A stretch of DNA of 64,000 bases from Desarmillaria ectypa (Eukaryota; Basidiomycota; Agaricomycetes; Agaricales; Physalacriaceae): assembly GCA_030407005.1 (NCBI GenBank), contig JAUDYN010000006.1:2790001-2854000 (forward strand), read 5' to 3'. Shown here piece by piece: positions 34,973 through 47,495 of the stretch. Made by a program: the position numbers and the translations under genes. Under the pieces are notes generated by a model. It made no database searches and had not been told where the DNA came from. It worked only from the letters and a program-made list of their open reading frames with translations. How positions within the stretch are numbered: the stretch's first letter is position 1; each line of letters opens with the position of its first letter.

Positions 34973-37900
34973 CTTGCTGGCGACGACGACTAAGATATTG
35001 ACGGGGCTTGGTATATTCTGTCCCGTGCGACTGTTCGGCGGTTGCCGAGTGCCGGCCACTGTATAGTTTTAGCAGTTAGGTTAAGTCTCCGATTCGGGCC
35101 GATATTGCCACGTGCCTAACATCTTAATCTGGGAGCTGCAACAATTGGGCTCGCGGTGGGTGATTAAGCACAGCCACCGAAAAATTGAAACCCAAGATCG
35201 TTCTACGCTGGCTGTTTCCTTCTCGCACTTCTGCTTTGACCACCTCTAGTTAGATGACTATGAATATTCTGCAATAAATGATATCTATTCTATTTTATAT
35301 GTATTAACTGCTGTCTTGGCTAATATTGACCGTGTTTGTCACGTATGCCATAGTGACGTCACGCGTCATCATTTCACATCTAGCCCGTACCTTGTACCTC
35401 CTTACAGAGAGAATATTTTGCCTTACATTATAGACACAAAATACTTCTAAATTATAACTGAAGGGTTTGTTCAAGACGGAATTTTAAAAAATAGTTTGTG
35501 GCTGTGAATATACTGGCTACCACCGAAAAATTGCCAGAAATTGGAATATATAAAAACATTATTTTGGACCCCAATATATATTATTTATAGTCTGCCGAAG
35601 CCTCGGCATACAGGTCTAAGGCCTCAAAGGCCTCTACAAATAGTAATATTTCCTTTAGCAGGCGTTGCGGCTCCCCACAAATGACGCTTGGTCCACTGAA
35701 TGACGTTTCGCCCCACCGAGTGGTACGACCAAAACTTGGTTCCATGAACTTCCATCCTGGTTCTATGGCCCCACTCTCTTGTAGAGATGACCCCCACGGA
35801 CTCTGCAGGCGACCATGCCAATTCTGACTCTAACGTCCTGCCTGCCGGATGGAGAATGGATCTAATACATTCAACATTGGAAGTTATTTATCATTTCCCG
35901 GTATAGCGGTGTGTCGATGAGCGGTAACAATTCGCACTAAGGCCCGGCGGTTCCAGTGGTCCTCAGGCTTCTCGTATCCCAGATCCCTAGCATCCTGCTT
36001 ATAATCAAGTTGCCGATGAGAAACGGTGGCCTCACTCGGACGCACTTATTGAAGTCAACGTACCCTGCTATTAAGTACCGGTGCGGAGAGCCGAGTCCAT
36101 AATGAACTAAACCATCTTTCTTTTCTGATATGAAACCTTCCCACTTGCACAGGTGCATGTGAAAATACGTATCTAATGTGAAGTCCCGAACATAGTATTC
36201 TTATGTTACTGACAGAAACGAGCAAGCGGCCAATCTGGTGCATCCTCCGTATGTTACGGAGGCGAGCCATCGCATGCTGGGCAATTAAGACCTCGTCGTT
36301 AATCAGTATTTTACCTAACATCTGTTTGAGTCGCGCGAGTGAATGTACCGGTGATCCCCCAGGTGAATCCCGCCGAATATTGCGGAGGCAAGCTTTTCTA
36401 TTCACCGTGGGTACGTATTAAACGAACAGTTGAGACGAGAGGGTAACTATTTTATGCACTGTTGTTATGGCCATGGATCCCACTCAGTATTACCGGAAGA
36501 TACGGACTCGTAGATAAAATATCGCTATAATGTCGTCTATCGTGTTGACCCAGTATTACAGTAACAGTCGAGACTACATCGAGGTTAATCGTGTTCAGAT
36601 CCACCGTCTATCTAGGTCCATGCTGCATGTGTGATAGTCAACGATCCCCCCGCGAAGCCTCGCCTGTGACACGAACGTGAATTATGTGGCTCATCATTCC
36701 TACATATTATGGAGGCGGCCAGTCGAGACTACACTTTCATATTCACCATCTGCCTAGATGTGATATGCAAGTCACGCAGAGTCTATCGAAGGTATTTTCC
36801 GTCGACCCTTGCTGCACTAGTTCCTGTACCTGCACGTTTTCTCCCATGGATGGCCACGACCCAAAGAGCTTCACAGTAGACAGATAGGACGGCTGTTTTC
36901 TCAACCGAAGAGTGCTCAGAGCACGAGACGTGACTCGGAGATGGTCGTTACACTGGAAACAATATGCCCGTATGATAGTTAGTACCCACAACTGCTCCAG
37001 GTTCCGAGTAGTATGGATGTAAGCTCATCATATAACCATTCCAAATGGCGGTGCACTCCGAATCATTAATATAGGGCGCCTATGTCAGAGCTCGAGCTTG
37101 AGATTGTATCTCTTGCGAGATGAGAGACTGTATTGGACTCCATAAGGTACGGTAGCGCGAAGATCCACGACAATCCTTATGTTTTGAACTTGGAGTCTGC
37201 AGAGCCGACTGGAGGATCACCTTTATTGAGCGGAACAGAGTAAAAATGTGGTATAATCCGGCGCGCGATACTACCGTCCTAGGGTTGATAGCCAAAAGCG
37301 CCGTAGTCTCCCATAGGCAGACTCCTAAATCAAGGCAGTCGAGGTTTGATATAGCGCCGGTTAACACTCAAAAGAGGCAGTAACTGAACGATAGCTAATC
37401 CGAAGGCGAAAGCGCAGCGGTAAGTTAGCGATCGATGTTATCGGAGGAAAAATGAAGATGGTTTAACCTTTAGTCTCCTCGAACATGTGAATAAAGCTTA
37501 TAGGAATAGGTGCAGTTGTAGCCAGGAAGTAATTGAAGACAAAGAATATCTTCTCACAAATAACCTTTAATAAATCGCATCTACTGGCTGGTCTGTCTCG
37601 CAAAACAAAAAGACAAGAGGCAACAATGGATACAACGTCTAGTTTCAACAACGTTTCGGAATAAAATACGGAGGATGGATGGAGATGAATGACAGTATCT
37701 GAGACAAGATGCGTTGCCGGTTCTTACGTCTCGCTCAGGGATGAGTCTCCTCCATGGGGATACAATAGGGAAGTCCCGGCCAGGTGATCGGGGTCCCTAT
37801 GCAGTTCAATAACCATAAAAGTTTGCCTGATCGTACCACCGCCCTCTATCCCTTTGCACAGTGCTCTTTTCTCTTTCCCTTCGTTTCGCCTGGGAGGGCC

Positions 37901-38036
37901 TCTCTCAGTCTCGCCATTTTTATCAGTGTCATCTATCGTGAGTATTTCTTCGTTTTTTTGTCTAACACCGTTGACACTATGCGGCCGTACAGATATATAT
38001 TTCAACATATAGAACGACCAGTATAATTTACCCAAA
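34973..38036. other. 3-kb intergenic region with degenerate repeats
   Basis: Between divergent eL42 and HMG-CoA reductase genes. It includes an AT-rich block (35250-35610), a GC-palindromic spot near 35595-35635 (GCCGAAGCCTCGGC), and loosely repeated motifs at 36245-36275, 36370-36395, 36570-36625 and 36695-36770. These share ATGTTACGGAGGCGAGCC-like and CAGTCGAGACTACA elements. No gene is recognised. The last 300 bases, pyrimidine-rich, are the HMG-CoA reductase promoter and leader. Confidence 0.4.
37938..37992 (+). other. Possible 5'UTR intron of HMG-CoA reductase
   Basis: GTGAGTATTTC at 37938 and CCGTACAG ending at 37992 form a good donor and acceptor 45 bases before the ATG at 38037, in a region with no in-frame start codon. 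It would be removed from the leader. This rests on splice-site appearance only. Confidence 0.35.
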
Positions 38037-41000
38037 ATGCGCGCCATACTGAGGCCTTTCGTTATTCATGCAGCCTATTCTCCCATCGAAACTATTGTTT
38101 TCTTCTCTATTGTCGGTACTCTCGCCTACTTCCATGTTCTCTCTGCTATTAAGCACTCGGCTTTCTTCGCGACGACGAATCCAATTATCCTTCGTCCGTC
38201 GCATGCTCGCTACACGCAGCAAGAATGGGTCAACGTCCGGGAGCATGCCTGGTACCAAGCCAAAACCACCACAGATAGTTCCATAATCCCCGTCGAGCTA
38301 CAGCAGATTGTGTTTTCTCTCGACTCGGTACAGAAAAGCAAAGACGTGAGTACTCTTTTTTTCCGAGTCAAACACCGTTAGTGACCCTGTTCTTTCAGGC
38401 CGTTCCAGGCTCCATTTCGCTTGATATGTCACCCCTGCCCGATTCCGTGTACAACATGTCGAAATTTACTCATGATGCTCTGCCAACTTCTTCCGGGCGC
38501 AAGTACGGCTCTCTCTGTCATCGATCATCCATTTCGGCGACAAACAACTCCTCTTCCGATGTTCCTACGTGCTTCTCTGCGATCACCTCGTCTCCACGGT
38601 CGTTCACTCAGACATTGTCGTTTACTCCCGGAGCTAAGGAGGATTTCATGAACGCTTTTTCGCGCTTCACAGAGTCAGCCGTTGATGAGTATGGAGTACG
38701 CCTTGAGTTGGAGACAAGAGAGCAGGAGACTATTGGGGACATGAAGAGTAGCAAATGGGTCGCGTATGCTGCGCGCGCGTTTGTCATGCGTTTCTGGGAC
38801 CTTACAAAGGTTTGTTCTTCTTCTGCAGGTCAGCTTTCTCTACTAACCATTTCTTCAGAAGGCCGACTCGTTAGACATAATTCTGATCCTCATTGGCTAT
38901 GTCCTAATGCATGCAACATTCCTTATTCTTGTTTCACGCTCTCGCCAACTCGGATCAAGCCTCTGGTTACCTTCCGGAATCATTTCCTCGTCTGTTATCG
39001 CTCTTCTCCTTTCCCTTCCGATAGCGATGTGGCTCCGCATCCCCATGGACCCCGTCGCCCTATCAGAAGCCCTTCCATTCCTAGTCTGTACCGTCGGCTT
39101 CGACAAACCCATTCGCCTGGCTCGTGCTGTGTTCAGGCACCCACATCTTACTAGCCCAGTTGGAGGCGCGAGTGCGGGTGGCCAGTTGAAACCATCCGGA
39201 GAAGTGATCCTTGAATCTCTCACTAAGGTGTACTATCCCATCATCCGGGATTACATACTCGAGATCGCCGTACTCGTCGTTGGCGCTTACAGTCGAGTCA
39301 GTGGCCTTCGCGAGGTATGCGCCCTAGCAGCCCTCATCCTAGGCTTGGACTGTCTCCTCTTGTGTACTTACTTGGCTTCGATACTGTGCATCATGATTGA
39401 GGTGAGATCGTTTTCCTTTTCTGGCCTCCTGCCTTATTGTCTTCTTTTCCCCCTTCACATTTACTTATCTTATTGTTTTCTCCGTTCAGGTCCACCGGAT
39501 AAGAACAGTCCGTGCTTTATCAACTTCCAAAACGCCTTCTATCGTCATGGCCGATGGGACACCGAAAACCGCTTCTGCGGGGAAGCCCCCAGGTTTGGCT
39601 CAGCGAGTCTCTTCCATGGTTCTTGGCGTCAAAGGTTCGGCGCGTGGCAAGAAGGAGGAGAGACAAGCCGATAGCCCCGTCGCACGGTTAAAGCCCCTTC
39701 TGGTCAGTTTCTTTTGTCCGCTCGTTATCTGGATGGTTCACTGATCTTATCTCGGTAGATTGCCTCTTTCCTAACGCTTCACATCTTGAACCTCTGCGCA
39801 CCGTTGACGCCGACCAGAGTCAGCACGTACACCGTTCCCACCTCCATCAGGAAAGTCGACATCACAACTCCGGAGATCCGCCATGCTTTGGGCGCCTTGA
39901 TCGATGCTGAGCAGGTCAACAACATCCATGTTGATGAGGAAACTAGCGTCTTCGTAAAAGTTTATCCTCCAGTTCATGTCCGAGTGATCCCCCCTGCCCA
40001 GCTCCTCGCCGCCGTCGTCCCGATGCCTGACTCCACAATTGTTCACTGGACAACTTCAGAAATGGTGGAGAGCTTCATGTCGTCCTGGTCACGTCTTGTT
40101 GGTGATCCTTTGATGTCCAAGTGGATCGTCGTCGTGCTAGCCTTGAGTATCAGCTTGAACGGATACCTGCTCAAGGCGATCGGTGCCGGTTTGGCTGGGA
40201 AGGGTCCTGCATCGAGAAGTGGCGGTGTCCGGTTTACCAGTGAGGACAGCGAGGGCAAGGTTGCGGAAACCCATGAGGTCGTGATCAAACCTGCTGCGCC
40301 AACACCTCGTCCTCGCCCAACAGCTACGTTCACGCTCGATGACGTCGACAGGATCCTGAAAGCTCGTAACTTGACGGTGCCTTCCCGACCGACTTCTCCT
40401 CTCATGGATTCACCTCAGTCGTCTGACAGTGGCAACTCTTCGGCCAGCGATTTTGTTCGGCCCCTTGAGGAATGTATCGAGATCTTCGATAACGGACCAC
40501 GTCCTTTGAGTCTGTCCTTGTCACTGCTTAATGATGAGGAGATCATCTTGTTAGCCCAGAATGGCAAGATTGCGGCATACGCTTTGGAAAAGGTTCTCGG
40601 CAGCGAGGAGCTCGAAAGGGCAGTCCGGATTCGTCGGGCTTTGATCTGTACGTTCATCCATCATTCATTCATCGCGTACTACTGTTTTTAACTATAAACC
40701 ACCAGCACGATCTTCAAGGGTTCAAACATTGGAGACGTCGGACATCCCGATGAGCCATTACGACTGGTCCCGTGTCATTGGGGCGTGCTGCGAGAATGTC
40801 GTTGGATATATCCCGCTTCCGCTGGGTATCGCCGGACCGCTCAAGGTCGATGGTGTCCTGACTCCAATTCCTATGGCTACGGCGGAGGGCACTCTCGTTG
40901 CGTCGACCTCGCGCGGTGCTAAGGCTCTCAATGCTGGTGGAGGTGTCACTACCGTGCTCACGCAAGACGGCATGACTCGTGGACCTGCGATTGATTTCCC

Positions 41001-42037
41001 CTCCATCGTTAATGCAGCAGAAGCCAAACTCTGGGTTGATTCGCCTGAGGGATTCGCTACTATCAAGGAAGCCTTTGAGTCTACGTCGCGGTTCGCCAAG
41101 CTCAAGAGCCTCAAGACCGCTATGGCTGGCCGGACGTTGTATGTGCGGTTCATGACCGCCACTGGTGATGCTATGGGCATGAACATGATTTCCAAGGGTA
41201 CCGAGAAGGGACTGGAGGTTATGCAGAAGCGCTTCCCGGAAATGGTAGTCTTGGCGCTATCGGGCAACTACTGTACGGACAAGAAGGCGGCTGCTATTAA
41301 TTGGATCGAGGGCCGTGGTAAGAGTGTGGTCGCGGAGGCTGTTATACCTGGGAAGGTTGTTCAAAGCGTGCTGAAGACCACGGTAGAGTCGCTGTGTAAT
41401 TTGAACATGAAGAAGAACTTGATTGGGAGCGCGATGGCGGGTTCGATTGGTGGATTTAATGCCCATGCGGCCAATATTTTGACTGCGATATTTTTGGCTA
41501 CTGGACAGGATCCAGCACAGAATGTGGAGAGTTCGAATTGTATGACTCTCATGGAACCGTGAGTGACTACCTTTTCCGAGTTCATCCTTGTTTGCTAACA
41601 ACGTATTTAGGACTAATAATGGTCAAGATTTACTTATGACTGTCTCGATGCCCTGTATCGAGGTGGGGACCGTTGGTGGAGGCACCGTTCTGGCGCCCCA
41701 ACAGGCTGTCCTCGAGATGCTAGGCGTCAAGGGCGCTCACCCGACAAACCCCGGCCAGAACGCTCAGACCCTTGCACGGATCATCGCTGCTTCTGTCATG
41801 GCTGGCGAGCTCTCCCTTATGAGTGCACTCGCCGCTGGACACCTCGTTCGCGCCCACCTCGCCCACAATCGATCACACGCCAACACGCCAGTGAGCTCAC
41901 GACCGGTGACGCCTGGACCGAACACTGAACATTCTGCACAATTGGTACCAAAGTTGCTGAAAGTACATGCATTCAGCCCCTTGACGCCTTCGCCTTCGAC
42001 ATCATCATTACCACCATATTCATTAGAGAAGCCGTGA
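38037..42037 (+). CDS. HMG1: HMG-CoA reductase
   Basis: Rate-limiting mevalonate-pathway enzyme (HMG-CoA to mevalonate, NADPH) anchored in the ER. Exon 1 ([20 protein letters not shown]) carries the first membrane helix. The sterol-sensing domain follows, with [20 protein letters not shown] and [20 protein letters not shown]. After the linker, the catalytic domain shows [70 protein letters not shown] (catalytic Lys), [29 protein letters not shown] and the C-terminal [18 protein letters not shown] with the catalytic His. Introns at 38347-38399, about 38809-38860, 39401-39489, 39703-39759, 40650-40706 and about 41561-41610 keep frame. A Ser/Pro-rich tail ends at 42037. The acceptor near 40706 joins RRALI to [15 protein letters not shown]. 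Confidence 0.95.
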
Positions 42038-42281
42038 TGCATTTGTGTATATTATCATATAACCTTGGATTAATCATAACTTTGGGCTATTTACAGTTAC
42101 AATCGGATTGTATCATTTAAATAAATATAAATACAGAACTTTATTTTTACCATTTTTACGGTTCTCGGGTCGGCTGTTAAGAGGTTATGGGTCCATGTAG
42201 GTCCTGGAACCGAATAACGATGCCCTCTGAGGCAGACAGGTCCAAACAGAGCCAGGTCATTGACCATCACGTCCGCAGTAC

Positions 42282-43553
42282 ATGGCCGCCAGCCTCCCCC
42301 AAGAACTCATCGATGCCACCGTCGACTACATCTGGGACGACAAACCAAGCCTGTCTTGCTGCGCAGCGGTATGCCGAGCCTTCAGAGCTCGCAGCAGGTC
42401 CTTGTTATTCTCATCAATCGTCCTATCGAACGCTGCGACATGTCGTCGCCTGCACAACGACATCCTGACAGCCTTCCCAGACGTCGCGTCCCTTGTCCAC
42501 AGGTTAGAAATCGTGGATCCCATTCCGAGAGACCCCAGGCACCACCTGGACGACACCTGGATCGCCTCAAGCGAGTGGCTCCCTGCGACCATCCAGTTGC
42601 TCTCACCTCATTTGCGGCATATCGCCTTGACCAGCGAGGGTTACCATTATCAGGACCACGACTTTACGCATGTATTCCATTGGCGCAAGGCTACAGCCGA
42701 TCTGAAGGGCGCCCTCCTTGGCGCGTTCTCGTCGAAGGATATGGTTTCTATCGAATTGTCGGGGATTGTCATTGATTCGTGCCAGGGTCTGTTCGAGCTC
42801 CTTGTAGGGTCGCCTGTGAAGACATTGGCTTTGCCGTTGTTTTGGCATACCATCCCGGGTTGCGTTATCAGGCCGCCAATCCTGCCGCCACACTTGCAAC
42901 CGCAGCCACAGTCGTTGTCAGTCCGGCTGAGCGACTGTCTCGTCAATTATATGCTCAGCCCATATGCTGCTATCGATGTCTGTCATGTCAGGGATCTGAC
43001 GCTCAAAGTGCCAGGAAACTTCTCTCCAGAGATCAGACCCGCCGCGACGAAGCTGTTTCTGACCATGGGTAACACCGTTGAAAAGCTGGTGGTCGAGGAA
43101 AACATCTTTTGTGCGTCCATTTATTCATCCTGGACATTTTCCATTAACGTCGGTTGTACAGTCGGGGACATCCCCGAGGTTTTCCAATTGACACATTGTC
43201 AGAACCTGAAAGTCGTACAGTTCATCACCACCGTCTACACGATGGATAACTCGTATTGGACGTACCTATCCAGAATGCTTGAGACGATTGGCCCAGACAA
43301 TCATATGGAAGAGGTCCTGATCAAAGCAGACCTTTACAGCACGGGAAATTCGGGCAACGTATCAGAGTGGCTCGACTGGGGGGATTTAGACGAGATATTA
43401 ACGCAACCGTGCATGTCTTATCTCAAGTCAGTCAGGATCGAGCTCAGTATCTGGGGCCAAGTGAATAATCATGTCGATGACTGGGTGCAAAAAGGGCTGC
43501 CTGCTCTCCAGAAGAATGGTGTACATGTCAAGATGCAGTCTTTAAGTAGATGA
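42282..43553 (+). CDS. F-box-type protein
   Basis: Single-exon gene of 423 residues starting MAASLPQELIDATVDYIWDD, the usual basidiomycete F-box opening (LPQELID..V...D), followed by CCAAVCRAFRARSRSLLFSS. F-box proteins recruit substrates to SCF ubiquitin ligases. The rest is leucine-rich and irregular (SIELSGIVIDSCQGLFELL, VRDLTLKVPGN, LKVVQFITTVYT), typical of the degenerate C-terminal repeats in mushroom F-box proteins. No intron is needed. Starts 244 bases after the HMG-CoA reductase stop. Partner unknown. Confidence 0.78.
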   Translation: MAASLPQELIDATVDYIWDDKPSLSCCAAVCRAFRARSRSLLFSSIVLSNAATCRRLHNDILTAFPDVASLVHRLEIVDPIPRDPRHHLDDTWIASSEWLPATIQLLSPHLRHIALTSEGYHYQDHDFTHVFHWRKATADLKGALLGAFSSKDMVSIELSGIVIDSCQGLFELLVGSPVKTLALPLFWHTIPGCVIRPPILPPHLQPQPQSLSVRLSDCLVNYMLSPYAAIDVCHVRDLTLKVPGNFSPEIRPAATKLFLTMGNTVEKLVVEENIFCASIYSSWTFSINVGCTVGDIPEVFQLTHCQNLKVVQFITTVYTMDNSYWTYLSRMLETIGPDNHMEEVLIKADLYSTGNSGNVSEWLDWGDLDEILTQPCMSYLKSVRIELSIWGQVNNHVDDWVQKGLPALQKNGVHVKMQSLSR

Positions 43554-44427
43554 GGGCTGATCCGTCATTTCTCCAGTGAGTCGTTGATCTCACGCCATGT
43601 TGAATGCACGTTTACACATGGAGAGCAGTGATCTATGGAGACCGGAGATTTTAACCCTGTATTCTGATCGCGTCGACCCGGATTTTGAAATCGCCTACAG
43701 GGAGATCGTTTGGGATCTCATTGGTAAGGGTTTTGGCCTCTTTATCATGGTGCGAGTGGGGCTGATTCATTCTTAAGTATTAGTTCGCTGTGGATTGTGT
43801 CATGTACGACATATAGATACCCCCCCAAATGCCCTCACGAAAATGACATCTGATTATAACATGACATTTAGCATTTCTCGACAACAGACACGCTCGCAGC
43901 TGCCTGACATGTCTCAACGTCTCCGGTTGCCAGTCGGATGCGGCGGAAGAGATTAACTCGCACGACATCATCTCCGCAAAAGTCGCGCGTAGACCTCATG
44001 GTGATTTCGATCTCACCAAATGACATTTACATGCTCCATGTCGAAGCGCACCATATACTCCGACTAGACCTGAGTGCAGATTTCTATCATTTGTGGTCCG
44101 GCCCAATTTTGCAGGGCGAAGTGCTATTAGACTATTTATTTACTTCCGCCAGATTTCCGAGGAAGCGTCTTCACGTATGATCGACAACGAGCCTGAGGCG
44201 CTTTTGCAGGTTCGGGATGCTTCCTAAGCAATTCTGGATCATCGTAGTGCTTTCCATGGACCATGGACGCTTTCATGCATCTAGGGAATTTTCATGTAAC
44301 TAAAGTTTTTAGCGCGCATTCATCCTTCCCCACGACCTACCAATAGGAGTCTAGACAATATATGGAAGAATGAATGAGTCGCAAAGCGGTCGTACACTTA
44401 TTTGCTCAATATACACAGGGTATACAA
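43554..44427. other. Convergent spacer
   Basis: Between the F-box gene and the Su(z)12-like gene. A 59-codon plus-strand frame at 43597-43776 (starting MLNARLHMESSDLWRPEILT) is intact but too short to assign; it may be an F-box-family remnant. Nothing else is seen. Confidence 0.35.
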
Positions 44428-46960
44428 TCATTCATCATACCATAGATCCATCTGAGTCTTAGCCTCGTAAAATTTTAGTACGCTCGCGACCTCCTCACCC
44501 TTAAGGTATCTGTTTGCCAACATTGTCTGTAAGTAAATGCACGATCAGCTTCTCCAGGTCAAACGCCCCAATAACACAACATACCATAAGCCAAAACCTC
44601 AGCGCCTTCCATCCCGCTGCTTTATGTATTATCGGCCAATATTCATCCACAAATTCAGTTATACCCTGACAGTAATTCGCTATAAACTTGCTCCTATCTA
44701 ATTATTAGCACGACGCTTGGCATAAAAACTGAATTAGCACTATACCGATTTAGAAGAATCCACCTCACCCACAATGCATGCATCACCTTGTGTTCATCTT
44801 TGATATCATCACTCTCAAAGATCTCGTCCTCTCTCTCGATGACCGCCCACGCCAAGACGCCAAACGGCCGCATGTCAAGCGTCTGGAGCAGGTCGAACAC
44901 GCGAGGACCCCCGGGACGGCACGAGTACAGGTGATCCGGAAGGTATGGTGGCTGGGCTGCGGGGCCCAGCATCCGGTCAGGTGGTGGCGGCGTGCATGAT
45001 CTATTAGTGCGCTTTGCGACTCGAGGGATTGCGCTGGGCGTGGATGATGGTCGGAATATGGGTTGGAACATCTTCATCTTCTGGAGCGTAGAAGCGGGTG
45101 TCATGGACCTAGAGATATGATTTAGAGGGTGCATTATATCGTGGCTTTAGGACACACCGAAGAGAGGCAGACGTTGCTGCGAGCTTGGTTTGGGGTGTAA
45201 CTGGATGCCTAACAGTTGGCCTGAGTAGACCCTCTTCGGAAAGGGAAGGCTCAAGGCGAGGCTCAGCGTGGAGATTGGATTCATGCTGGACTCTGCTCGT
45301 CACAAATGAGTGAGATATACATTTACCAGTGAATAGAAATGAGCGTACTGAGGCTCGCGAGTCTCTTCCGTGGGAGATTCATTCTCAATAGCACCTTGTG
45401 TGGGATATTCTATAGACGGAGGCCTTATCAAGCCCACACAATCATGATGAGAATCTTTTCAAGATGTGGAAAAGAGGGACATACGGCGGTGCGGGTATAG
45501 CTGGTATCGTCACTTCCAGCCGCCATCGTGGTCCTACAGGCTACCAAGAACAAGTGAGCATAGATAAAGCAAACGAATTCAAAGGCCGTGAGTACCTGAA
45601 CACTACTAAGGCTGAACTCCCTCTCCCATCTGATCCCCAACTCAGGATGGTCCCACGTCAGATGACAAGCCAACTGCTCCTGATTATCGAACGCGCCGTG
45701 CAATTCACAGACCGGACAAAGCCAGTCTGTTATGTGTGTTGTGCATGTCCTTTCAGCCGAAGGACAGTCATACACCAGGGTGATGTGCGGTTTGCTCAAC
45801 GGCCGCTGTACGCCGTACCCGCGCAGACGGCATTGATTCCGGAAGCCCCTTCGGAGATTCCTACGTAAAAAAGGCAATCTCGAGGTGTCCTGCATCCGGA
45901 GGGTCGTAAAATAGTGTGTCTGGATAGCTTCGAGTAGTTCAGGCTCAGGTATGCCGTGTGTCTCCTTGTCTTGTTCTTGGGCGTTGTCTACATATTCCAG
46001 TTCGTCGTCGCTCGTTGGTGTCGGTTCTACATCGGATTCTGGACCGGATTCAGATGGTGGAGACGCGGAGATCTCGGGGTCAGAGTCCAGTAATGTAGCC
46101 TCATCTTCGTCGCTTTCAGAAACTATTTCGACTACGTCATTTTTGCGCGCAGCCTTCGTGCTATGTACAACATGTTCAGCCCTGATCGAGATCACCTGAA
46201 GGAACGAGAAATCTACGCACGCAAGCTGGGGTTCGGTCGGGTTGCGGGCGCTAACGATATTCATACCGGCGCTAAGAAAGAACACCTCCCGATCCTTGCC
46301 CTTGACCGAGCGAGGCGTCGCAAAGGTCTGCTTTCGGGACGGCGTAATGATAGACCGCCGCTGAAGTGTCGATCTTACAGCTGCTCTGGATAACCTTTCT
46401 TCGTCTTGGATAACCCAGCGTTCGAGTGGTATGGTAGGCTGCTTTCTAGCAGCTTGGTTCTCGGGTATACGAGATTCAGCTGGGGGGATTGGGGATGAAG
46501 GGAGCTTTCTATGGACTTGGTGTCTCATGCGCCACGGCGTCTCATCAGGTCGAGGAAACGCAGAGGAGGGTGCCTTTCGCACGACTTATCCAGCTTGATT
46601 AGCGGGCGATGAAAGGATTCAGCACAGATCAATGCTTACTTGATGGAGCTCTATCGCTAGGGTGAGGAGAGGGTCTGGAAATGTGAATTCTTTCCACCTA
46701 ATATATTACTAAAGTCAGCTCGCAGTAGTTGAACAGGACAAGAACCTCACTTGATTCGAAGTTTTACGCGCGAATTTGACAGCAGCTTGTTCAGGGTGAC
46801 GCGTTTGATTTATATTACGGTTCACTGGCATATTATTTGCTTGTTTTCGAGCCGTTTTGGAAGCCTCTGCTCGCTGAGATGAGTTAGGGTGTCCATAGCG
46901 ACTGGTCCCTGAAATTGGATCCGGCTCGAAGGGATGGTAAGGGCGCGCGCGACCTGCCAT
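44428..46960 (-). CDS. Su(z)12-like Polycomb (PRC2) subunit
   Basis: Minus-strand gene starting MAGRARPYHPFEPDPISGTS (46960). Successive exons lead through RKTSNQ-VERIHISRPS, VRKAPSSAFPRPDETPWRMR, an acidic linker (ESDEDEATLLDSDPEI) and then the hallmark C2H2 finger WLCPVCELHGAFDNQEQ with HLTWDHPELGIRWERE. After further introns the C-terminal VEFS-type box reads DEHKVMHALWVRWILLNRRK, FVDEYWPIIHKAAGWKALRF and MLANRYLKGEEVASVLKFYE, ending at 44428. In PRC2 this protein holds EZH2-type methyltransferase and histone-binding subunits together for H3K27 methylation. Finger and VEFS box occur in the right order and spacing. Exact exon edges between 45430 and 45110 are approximate. Confidence 0.75.
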
Positions 46961-47495
46961 CTCATGAAAGAATTGTAATATTTACGCTCCCGATCAAGAG
47001 AAACTGTCGATCGATAAACTCAGCTGTTGAACGACGCGTTACCATGAGATCACAACTCACCAACGCAAAGAATTATCAAGTGATACGAACAGTTCTACTA
47101 GTAATCGAAAAGTCAGAATGTTGGTTTTGCGAACAGATTGAGGAGAGCCAGTTTCCGACGTGTAGAGCTTCCAGGAATGATAAGGCGCCGGGAAAAGACA
47201 GGGAAAGACGCGCACGTGGCATTAACAAGAGGAAACGCATTAAGTCGTTCCCACGCGTCGATTGCGTCGAATTAATATAAGTAAACAACTGCTGTATCAA
47301 TCAAAACATGGAATATAAGGTTTAAAATAACGGAGATAATATTGCGTCACGAAAGACGTAAGTAACCAAGGAGAAGAGGGTAAATAGTGCTGTACTCGAT
47401 AAGAAATAGAGAAGATAATGGAAATTTAAGAATAAGTACCAAAGAAAATCATACTGGTTCGTAACATCATAGCGGGAAAAGCCTACGTATAAGAC
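46961..47495. other. Spacer between co-oriented minus-strand genes
   Basis: AT-rich 535 bases holding the 3' end of the gene at 47496 and the Su(z)12-like promoter. The plus-strand frame at 46915-47280 overlaps the gene start and shows no family features. Confidence 0.4.

Noticed and set aside
40758..41267. Minus-strand 169-codon frame inside HMG-CoA reductase
   Set aside because: Antisense of a conserved GC-rich catalytic exon; no independent features.
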